A stretch of DNA of 10,386 bases from Candidatus Methylomirabilota bacterium (GTDB lineage: Bacteria; Methylomirabilota; Methylomirabilia; Methylomirabilales; CSP1-5): NCBI GenBank assembly GCA_023249165.1, contig JAHFDE010000019.1:9407-19792 (forward strand). Reading direction: 5' to 3'. The notes beneath the pieces were generated by a model, which saw only the letters and a program-made list of their open reading frames with translations, was not told where the DNA came from and did no database searches. Positions 6,166 to 10,386 of the stretch are shown here, piece after piece (the stretch's first letter is position 1; each line of letters starts with the position of its first letter). A program made the translations under genes and the position numbers.

Positions 6166-6597
6166 TCACGCCTCACCCCCAGGACCCAGATCAAGGTGAT
6201 CGGGTGGCCGCTGCGGAAGGCGGTAGCGAATGAACGGATATCCGAGGCGACGGTGAACCTCGTCGCTGACCGCAATCCCCTTCTGCACGGCGAGCATGAA
6301 GGCCTCCGGGTCCTTCTTCGCAATGGCACCATCAATCGGCGTCAGGTATTCCCGCTCGAAGGCCTCGAGCTCAGCCGCGTATTTGGGCCGCGTGGTTGCA
6401 CCAATCCGAAAGAGTCCCCGGAGTTCCTTGAGTTCATGGTGTCCGAGCTCCCAGTTCCCCCCCGTGCAGGCATAGTACATGAGGGAGTACCGATGGGCCA
6501 CCTCCTCCATCAAACGGGCCATCCCCGGCTGAATGCTGGCCAGCTGATCGAGGGTCAGTTCTCCGTGCTTCGTCCGTCCCACTAGCTTCTCACTCAT
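6166..6597 (-). CDS. Cytochrome-c-like family protein lacking the haem motif (143 aa)
   Basis: Mostly helical soluble protein, with no signal peptide and no membrane segment. The layout (LDQLASIQPGMARLMEEVAHR, a YYACTGGNWELGHHELKELRGLF helix, ATTRPKY at 68-74, a helix around LEAFEREYLTPIDGAI, then GYPFIRYRLP at 119-128) resembles, from memory, a small secreted c-type cytochrome-like family whose members have CxxCH just before the G-x-x-FI-x-Y-x-x-P tail. Here that place reads SDEVH (111-115): both Cys are gone and the His remains. With no export signal either, haem attachment is not expected. The family link is recall-based. The ATG is preceded by a strong AGGAGGGGAG, and the gene lies 44 nt after DUF971, probably in one transcript. 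Function unknown. Confidence 0.7.
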   Translation of the reverse strand: MSEKLVGRTKHGELTLDQLASIQPGMARLMEEVAHRYSLMYYACTGGNWELGHHELKELRGLFRIGATTRPKYAAELEAFEREYLTPIDGAIAKKDPEAFMLAVQKGIAVSDEVHRRLGYPFIRYRLPQRPPDHLDLGPGGEA

Positions 6598-6641
6598 CTC
6601 CCCTCCTGCTGCTCAGCCCCCGCCCGACCGGTGCCCCTCGC

Positions 6642-6986
6642 TTATTCTTCCGCCCCCGACCGGCATGCATCACACGGGCAGAGTTGACGGAGGAAATCGA
6701 AGGAGTAAATCCCGGTGCTGTGCCCGTCACTCCATTTGAAGCTCAAAGCATATCGGCCAACGGGTGAGACCTGAAGGATCCGGATCTCCCCCCGGCGGAC
6801 CACCGGACCGGCGAGAACCTGCAGCCCTCCCTGGGGACTCTTGGCGGTGCGACAGTCGGCACAGGGGCAGACCTTCCGCAGGTCGTCGAAGGGATAGTGG
6901 CTCTCATGGCCATCCCGCCAGCGGATGACGAGGAGGCGCCGGGCCTCTTCGAGACGACATTCCGCGGGATCCGTGTTGAACGGCAC
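6642..6986 (-). CDS. DUF971 / GBBH-like N-terminal domain protein
   Basis: The product (114 aa from GTG 6986) is a complete DUF971 (gamma-butyrobetaine hydroxylase-like N-terminal) domain. Its two halves each carry the family pattern: LLVIRWRDGHESHYPFDDLRKVCPCADC and YALSFKWSDGHSTGIYSFDFLRQLCPCDAC. The CPCxxC motifs suggest metal binding, probably zinc, by analogy with the same domain in hydroxylases and fused to Mrp/ApbC-type proteins. Start choice: GTG 6986 has GGAGGGG with 7-nt spacing; ATG 7016 (124 aa) has only AAGG. The open frame continues back to 7367, but that part is non-conserved and lies under the ferredoxin gene. Divergent from the ferredoxin; followed by the 143-aa gene. The biochemical role is unknown. 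Confidence 0.87.
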   Translation of the reverse strand: MPFNTDPAECRLEEARRLLVIRWRDGHESHYPFDDLRKVCPCADCRTAKSPQGGLQVLAGPVVRRGEIRILQVSPVGRYALSFKWSDGHSTGIYSFDFLRQLCPCDACRSGAEE

Positions 6987-6998
6987 TCTGGCCCCTCC

Positions 6999-7011
6999 GC
7001 GAGAATCTCGC
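6999..7011. promoter_or_regulatory. Palindrome GCGAGAATCTCGC, possible operator
   Basis: A perfect inverted repeat with 6-bp arms and a single central base. It sits between the divergent DUF971 and ferredoxin genes, 13 bp upstream of the preferred GTG start of DUF971 and just before its ribosome site. It could be a regulator-binding site or a small mRNA hairpin near the ribosome site. If DUF971 starts at 7016 instead, it would be coding. Confidence 0.3.
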
Positions 7012-7098
7012 GCCATCGCCTTGCGCTGATCCACGCTCGAACAGGGAATTTCAACGTAGCACCAAATTACCTGCAGAGCAAGATACTGATCTCTCCCT

Positions 7099-7128
7099 TT
7101 GACAGGCACGAATGGACCATGGTAGCAT
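7099..7128 (+). promoter_or_regulatory. Sigma-70-type promoter of the ferredoxin gene
   Basis: A perfect TTGACA (7099-7104), then an 18-bp spacer and TAGCAT (7123-7128, four of six consensus bases). Transcription would start near 7135, which excludes the upstream ATG at 7119 and supports a start at GTG 7176 (or ATG 7146). The site falls inside no real gene. It is the best promoter match in the window. Confidence 0.6.
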
Positions 7129-7175
7129 GTTTGCTCAAAATGAACATGGCCCATGTGGAGGAGAGGAAGGGCACC

Positions 7176-7541
7176 GTGTACGAGGATATTCCCCATTACA
7201 ACAAGAAGACCAGAAAGAAGAAACGGCCGCGCCTCATGGCGGTCGTCAACGACGCCTGCACCGGATGTGAGGCGTGCATCCCCTTCTGCCCGGTGGATTG
7301 CATCGATCATGAACCGCCCGCGGATTACGCTGGCGCGGTCATTCCCCCCGTCCGGATCCGTTGGCACGAGTGCATCGGCTGCCAGATCTGCGCCCGCGTC
7401 TGCGAGGGAATGGCCTGGGACGCCATCGACATGATCTCCATCGACCAGTTCGAGGCAGATTTCGGCATTCGGGTCGGAGACCAGCTACATCCCCCGGGGG
7501 AGGTTCCCCAGGAAGCAGTGGGCGCCGCGATCTCTGACTAG
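7176..7541 (+). CDS. Dicluster 2[4Fe-4S] ferredoxin
   Basis: Small electron carrier of the bacterial-type dicluster family. Cluster I ligands are in CTGCEACIPFCP (Cys28, 31, 34, 38 counted from GTG 7176), with an extra Cys42; cluster II ligands are in CIGCQICARVC (Cys66, 69, 72, 76). The usual Pro after the last Cys of cluster II is replaced by Glu, and the two motifs are separated by a longer insert (about 43-65) than in short clostridial ferredoxins. There is a strongly basic N-terminal stretch (YNKKTRKKKRPR) and an acidic C-terminal extension. GTG 7176 is preceded by GGAGGAGAGGAAGG with 5-nt spacing, the best ribosome site here; ATG 7146 is the alternative. The TAG stop (7539-7541) falls in the CTAG of the adjoining mobile element. 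Redox partner unknown. Confidence 0.9.
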   Translation: MYEDIPHYNKKTRKKKRPRLMAVVNDACTGCEACIPFCPVDCIDHEPPADYAGAVIPPVRIRWHECIGCQICARVCEGMAWDAIDMISIDQFEADFGIRVGDQLHPPGEVPQEAVGAAISD

Positions 7542-7645
7542 TGCCGTTCCAAATTATTGCCCCGAACACCGGCAAGGAAGCCAGCAATCCTGCTCCTGTC
7601 ATCGGGCAACTCCGCATTTGGTGAGAAAAATTGGAACGGCACTAG
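7538..7645. mobile_element. MITE-like element, intact 108-bp copy
   Basis: CTAGTGCCGTTCCAA at the left and its exact complement TTGGAACGGCACTAG at the right bound 108 bp. The flanks read C-TA ... TA-G, as expected for insertion into CTAG with TA duplication. A second inner stem is possible between TTGCCCCGA (7557-7565) and TCGGGCAA (7602-7609), so the transcript could form a long interrupted hairpin. There is no open reading frame of note. It is collinear with the outer element at 647-869 once that copy's insert is removed. The ferredoxin's TAG stop overlaps the left end, so its RNA would carry this hairpin directly after the coding region, where it may also act as a terminator or stabiliser. 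Confidence 0.82.
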
Positions 7646-7981
7646 ACCTCTCGGATCATCGTCACCGCATCACCGCCCCTCGGTCCTCTGATTGTAGCGG
7701 ATTGCGCGCTTCAACCAGAACTCCTCTCGCTCCGTTGGTCCCCTTCCCTCAGTGCCCCCACAAAAGAGACCAACAACCTGTCGCACGTTGATCAACACCC
7801 GATCCCGCATGCCCCACCCTGCGCTCTCATGGTTAGAACCGGGCCCACCGGTGGCTCGCCGCCCGGTGCCGAATACATTGGACCATTGCCTTCAGGCGCT
7901 TGACTTTCCCAAAGGGCTTGACGACTGGCCACCGGAGGGGTAGCGTAGGCTGGGATACTGACATCCCGTGATTGTGGAGGG
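7646..7981. other. 336-bp region without a gene
   Basis: No reading frame with a ribosome site or recognisable protein is present. I find no tRNA-like arms, no repeats and no further miniature elements. The last 65 bp hold the putative promoter of the following gene. The stretch is pyrimidine-rich on the plus strand in its first half. Confidence 0.5.
7918..7946 (+). promoter_or_regulatory. Putative promoter of the TIG/propeller gene
   Basis: TTGACG (7918-7923) and TAGCGT (7941-7946) are separated by 17 bp. Start of transcription would be near 7953, about 30 nt before the ATG. A second TTGACT at 7900-7905 has no partner at the right distance. Confidence 0.4.
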
Positions 7982-8992
7982 ATGATGGTGTCCGAGCCCT
8001 CTCCGCCACAGCCGGTCATCTCAGCGCTCGAGCCCTCGGCAGGGGTCGAAGGGGGAACCATCGTCATCGTCGGGGCCGGGTTTCTGAGCGGTAACAGACG
8101 GCCCCTGATCTTTGTCGGCGAAACCGAAGTCCGGCCGTCCATCGTCTCCGACACTCGCCTCGTGTTGCCCATCCCCTCCGATACCAGAACCGGCCCCGTT
8201 ATCCTCGTGATCGATGCACAGCGCCTTAGCAGTCCCTTCACCATCGGAGAAAAGGTGGCTGCCGATCTTCACCCGGTGGCCAATCCGGTGGTGGACGCGG
8301 AGGGGGTCATCTACACCACCATCAGCGGCCGCCGTGGCCAGAAGATGGCATCCCCTCTGGTGCGCATCACTCCCGCCGGGGTCGTTGAGCCCCTGCCTGC
8401 GGCGCCTATTAATCCCACGGGGTTAGCGCTGCACCCCGATGGCTCGCTCCTCATCTCGAGCCGGTACGAGGGACGCGTCTATCGCATCCTTTCCACAGGG
8501 GACATGGACGTCATCGCGCAGGACTTGGGCATTGCGACGGGCCTCTGTCTCGACGAGGCCGGCGTCCTCTATATCGGGGACCGCACGGGAACAGTGTACC
8601 GCCTGCCGCCAGGGGGAAGGGTGGAAGCCTTTGCCTCACTTCCGCCCAGCGTCGCTGCCTTCCATTTAGCGCTCGGCCCCGATGGACACCTGTTCGCCAC
8701 CGCCCCAACCCTCTCCAACGAGGACGTCATTTACCGGATCAACCGCTTTGGCGATGCAGAACCGTACTGGGGGCCCCTCGAAAGACCGCAAGGGCTGGCC
8801 TTCGATCGGCAGGGTCGTCTCTGGGTCGCGGCGGGGATTAGGGGACAGCGGGGGATCTACCGATTTGAGCGTCCGGAATCTCCCCGATTCACCGTGACGG
8901 GGGCGAATCTCGTCGGCCTCGCATTTACCTCCGACCAACGTCTGATCCTGGCCAGCACCTCGGCGATCTTCCGCCTTGCTCCGCCCGTGTGA
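7982..8992 (+). CDS. IPT/TIG domain plus SMP-30/NHL-like beta-propeller protein
   Basis: A 336-aa two-domain protein. Residues about 9-87 form an IPT/TIG immunoglobulin-like domain (PVISALEPSAGVEGG at the start, VGAGF, and TRTGPVILVI near its end). Residues about 92-336 form a beta-propeller with recurring G-L-A-x-x-x-D-G-x-L-x-I/V units ending in VYRI/IYRF: about 144-169, 185-208, 225-253, 269-295 and 310-332. This resembles SMP-30/gluconolactonase or NHL/strictosidine-synthase-like propellers, but I do not see a clear metal-ligand set, so lactonase activity is not claimed. No signal peptide is visible. Starts at ATG 7982, ATG 7985 or GTG 7988 are all possible; GGAGGG ends at 7981, so the last two have better spacing. 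Substrate and partner unknown. Confidence 0.83.
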   Translation: MMVSEPSPPQPVISALEPSAGVEGGTIVIVGAGFLSGNRRPLIFVGETEVRPSIVSDTRLVLPIPSDTRTGPVILVIDAQRLSSPFTIGEKVAADLHPVANPVVDAEGVIYTTISGRRGQKMASPLVRITPAGVVEPLPAAPINPTGLALHPDGSLLISSRYEGRVYRILSTGDMDVIAQDLGIATGLCLDEAGVLYIGDRTGTVYRLPPGGRVEAFASLPPSVAAFHLALGPDGHLFATAPTLSNEDVIYRINRFGDAEPYWGPLERPQGLAFDRQGRLWVAAGIRGQRGIYRFERPESPRFTVTGANLVGLAFTSDQRLILASTSAIFRLAPPV

Positions 8993-9003
8993 GCACGGCG
9001 ACG

Positions 9004-9531
9004 CTAGGCTGAGAGCCGCGGTCCGATCCCCTCCACTCGGAGAAGACGACGCTTCCACATGAGGCCCCAGGCGTAGCCACCGAGAGAACCTCCGGAGGCG
9101 ACTACCCGATGGCAGGGGATGAGAAGCGGGATCGGGTTTCCCCCCACGGCTTGCCCCACCGCCCGCAGAGCGCGTGGCATCCCCACCGCCCGCGCCACCT
9201 CCTGGTAGGTCCGGGTCGCCCCGTACGGGATCTCCTGAAGGACTGTCCAGACCCTTCGCTGAAAGGGGGTGGCTGCCGTGAGATCAAGGGGATAGTCGAA
9301 CGAGATCGCCCTCCCCTGGAAATATCTATCCAAATCGTGAGCCAACCTTTGGTACCGCTCTCCCCTGACCAGACGGGAGCTGATCTGGCTCCGCAAGGAC
9401 TCAAGGGCCTTCTTGCGGCCCTGCACGGGAAGGGTCAGGGCCCGGATTCCCCGGCCCGTGTAAGCCACGCCCACCCAGCCGCGAGTGATCTTGATGACTC
9501 GGTACTCCGCACTCGCCTGCCGTATCATCAT
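9004..9531 (-). CDS. ogt: Methylated-DNA--[protein]-cysteine S-methyltransferase (Ogt/MGMT type)
   Basis: Suicide repair protein that moves O6-alkyl groups from guanine (and O4 from thymine) to its own cysteine. The 175-aa length fits the Ogt class without an Ada regulatory domain. The C-terminal domain is canonical: TPFQRRVWTVLQEIPYGATRTYQEVA (with Tyr109), the recognition helix with the Arg123 finger (ALRAVGQAVGGNP), and the acceptor Cys140 in IPCHRV, followed by GSLGGYAWGLMWKRRLL. It overlaps the RidA stop by 4 nt (ATGA); its ribosome site GGAGGG is in the RidA 3' end, so the two are translationally coupled, and the second ATG (9528) has better spacing than the first. The gene is convergent with the propeller gene, only 11 bp from its stop. 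Confidence 0.95.
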   Translation of the reverse strand: MMIRQASAEYRVIKITRGWVGVAYTGRGIRALTLPVQGRKKALESLRSQISSRLVRGERYQRLAHDLDRYFQGRAISFDYPLDLTAATPFQRRVWTVLQEIPYGATRTYQEVARAVGMPRALRAVGQAVGGNPIPLLIPCHRVVASGGSLGGYAWGLMWKRRLLRVEGIGPRLSA

Positions 9532-9914
9532 CCCTCCAGCAGGGCCACCAGCTCGATCTCGACGAGGGCTCCCAGGGGAAGCTGGGCAACCCCGACGGTA
9601 GAGCGGGCGGGGCTCTGCCCTTCGAAATAGGTGGCATACACCTGATTCATGACCTGGAAGTGGCTGAGATCGGTGAGGTAGACGGTCGTCTTGACCGCCT
9701 GCTTGAAGGAGCTTCCTGCAGCCTCAACGACGGCCTTGAGATTTTCCAGCACCCGTCGCGTCTGGGCCTCGATTCCCCCCTCCACGAGTTTCCCCGTGGC
9801 CGGGTCCAAGCCGATCTGTCCCGCCGTGAAGAGAAACCCGTGCGCCTTGACCCCCTGCACGTAGGGCCCCACCGCCTTGGGGGCCTTCTCTGTCGTCACC
9901 ACCCCTCGCCCCAT
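9528..9914 (-). CDS. ridA: RidA family enamine/imine deaminase
   Basis: Member of the RidA/YjgF/UK114 family, which hydrolyses reactive 2-aminoacrylate and other enamine/imine intermediates to keto acids and ammonia, usually as a trimer in the cytoplasm. The 128-aa length is typical. Visible family features: GPYVQG (16-21, with Tyr18), FTAGQIGLDPATG (29-41), NLKAVVEAAG (58-67), TTVYLTDLSHF (76-86), and the active-site Arg104 in PARSTVGVAQLPLGALVEIELVA with Glu121 near the end. Arg and Glu are both conserved, so deaminase activity is likely. ATG 9914 follows AGGAGG at 5-nt spacing. First gene of a two-gene operon with the alkyltransferase. Confidence 0.95.
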   Translation of the reverse strand: MGRGVVTTEKAPKAVGPYVQGVKAHGFLFTAGQIGLDPATGKLVEGGIEAQTRRVLENLKAVVEAAGSSFKQAVKTTVYLTDLSHFQVMNQVYATYFEGQSPARSTVGVAQLPLGALVEIELVALLEG

Positions 9915-10007
9915 TGAGTCCTCCTGCCGTACGCAAGTTCACTCGCGCCAACTCCCGCCACGCCCACGGCTCACGTGAACGGACAATGCTCTCGGTTCCG
10001 GAGCGTC

Positions 10008-10036
10008 ACTCTACCACACGTCTTCAGACGGGACAA
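10008..10036 (-). promoter_or_regulatory. Putative ridA-ogt promoter with a palindrome in the spacer
   Basis: On the minus strand TTGTCC (10036-10031) and TAGAGT (10013-10008) are separated by 17 bp, each matching four of six consensus bases. The spacer contains an inverted repeat with 5-bp arms, CGTCT-TC-AGACG (10019-10030), a plausible operator. Transcription would begin near 10001, leaving a leader of about 87 nt that contains the 8-bp palindrome TCACGTGA (9971-9978). Confidence 0.4.
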
Positions 10037-10088
10037 CGAGACCGTCGAGTATGCGCGGCGCGGCTGGGCATCACTGGGATTTCAGGTG

Positions 10089-10386
10089 CTACTCGGTGAG
10101 GGCCTGGATAAAATCGTGCACGGCGGCTGCCGCGTGGGATGGCAGCCCCCCCGCTCTTCGGATCTCTTCAATACTCGCCTGCTGCATGGCCTTGAGGGAA
10201 CCAAAGTGCCCCAGGAGGGCCTGACGCCGTTTCTCGCCCACCCCGGGGATCTCCTCAAGGATCGAAACGAGCCCCTGCTTCGCCCGAAGTTTCTTATGGT
10301 ACGTAATGGCGAAACGATGGGCCTCGTCGCGAAGGTGCTGAAGCACGTGCCTCGCCCGCGATGCTTCGGGGAGCCTCATCGGCGCG
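10089..10386 (-). CDS. uvrC: UvrC excinuclease subunit, C-terminal part
   Basis: Only the end of the gene is inside the window; the frame runs open past 10386, so the ATG at 10379 is internal. The visible part begins in the RNase H-like endonuclease domain with RDEAHRFAITYHKKLR, a hallmark of UvrC, and continues into the C-terminal helix-hairpin-helix pair: ILEEIPGVGEKRRQALLGHFGSL, then ASIEEIRRAGGLPSHAAAAVHDFI. The second hairpin is looser than usual (GLPS in place of GIG). UvrC makes the dual incisions of nucleotide excision repair with UvrA and UvrB. The downstream gap of 174 bp and the separate promoter for ridA argue against a shared transcript. Confidence 0.95.
   Translation of the reverse strand, partial: APMRLPEASRARHVLQHLRDEAHRFAITYHKKLRAKQGLVSILEEIPGVGEKRRQALLGHFGSLKAMQQASIEEIRRAGGLPSHAAAAVHDFIQALTE

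Noticed and set aside
6897..7175. Long N-terminal extension of the ferredoxin
   Set aside because: It lies over DUF971 and upstream of the TTGACA promoter; no ribosome site precedes the early ATGs.
6987..7367. N-terminal extension of DUF971 (241-aa frame)
   Set aside because: It overlaps the ferredoxin gene and its promoter on the opposite strand; the DUF971 domain and a strong ribosome site support GTG 6986.
9109..9630. 173-aa plus-strand frame
   Set aside because: Antisense to the alkyltransferase, with no family features.
1..10386. CRISPR arrays, tRNA or rRNA genes, riboswitches
   Set aside because: No regularly spaced repeats, cloverleaf arms or known aptamer cores were seen on either strand.

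Overview
GC-rich window (about 60% G+C by eye) from a Gram-negative-type bacterium. It carries a GspG-like pseudopilin, an HD-GYP c-di-GMP phosphodiesterase and a DUF971 protein beside a dicluster ferredoxin. The ensemble would fit a deep-branching soil or sediment lineage such as Methylomirabilota (NC10), Nitrospirota or Acidobacteriota. That placement is an inference from gene content; no marker gene here settles it. I see no rRNA, tRNA, CRISPR array, phage gene or complete insertion sequence.

Layout. 1-113: non-coding upstream DNA. 114-650 (+): GspG-like pseudopilin. 647-869: two nested miniature inverted-repeat elements. 885-3056 (+): membrane sensor with HAMP, GAF and HD-GYP domains. 3149-4588 (-): pyruvate kinase, convergent with it. 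4761-5945 (-): compact operon read as a 39-aa very basic protein, a stand-alone Lrp/AsnC RAM-domain protein, an ICMT/PEMT-type membrane methyltransferase and an 89-aa conserved-looking unknown. A good promoter lies at 6027-6055. 6166-6986 (-): a DUF971 protein followed by a 143-aa protein that looks like a haem-less relative of a small c-type cytochrome family. 7176-7541 (+): dicluster ferredoxin, divergent from DUF971, with its own promoter. 7538-7645: a second, un-nested miniature element. 7646-7981: no gene; only a putative promoter near the end. 7982-8992 (+): TIG domain plus SMP-30-like beta-propeller protein. 9004-9914 (-): RidA then an Ogt/MGMT-type alkyltransferase, translationally coupled. 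10089-10386 (-): C-terminal end of UvrC, running off the window.

How the parts relate. The pseudopilin and HD-GYP genes look like one former operon: excising the mobile DNA leaves only 15 nt between them. That suggests surface fibre or secretion functions linked to c-di-GMP turnover. UvrC and the alkyltransferase are both DNA-repair functions, and RidA (imine/enamine detoxification) is coupled to the alkyltransferase. The DUF971/ferredoxin pair suggests redox or Fe-S work. Pyruvate kinase is the only central-metabolism enzyme, and its residues predict a K+-independent enzyme.

The most unusual signal is the miniature-element family with CTAGTRCCGTTCCAA termini. Two copies sit exactly on the TAG stop codon of the upstream gene (C-TAG). 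One has a second member inserted inside it, and removing the insert restores an element collinear with the un-nested copy (109 versus 108 bp). This fits an IS630/Tc1-type transposase that targets CTAG and duplicates TA. Second in interest are the haem-less cytochrome-like protein and the 39-aa basic reading frame hidden in front of the RAM gene.
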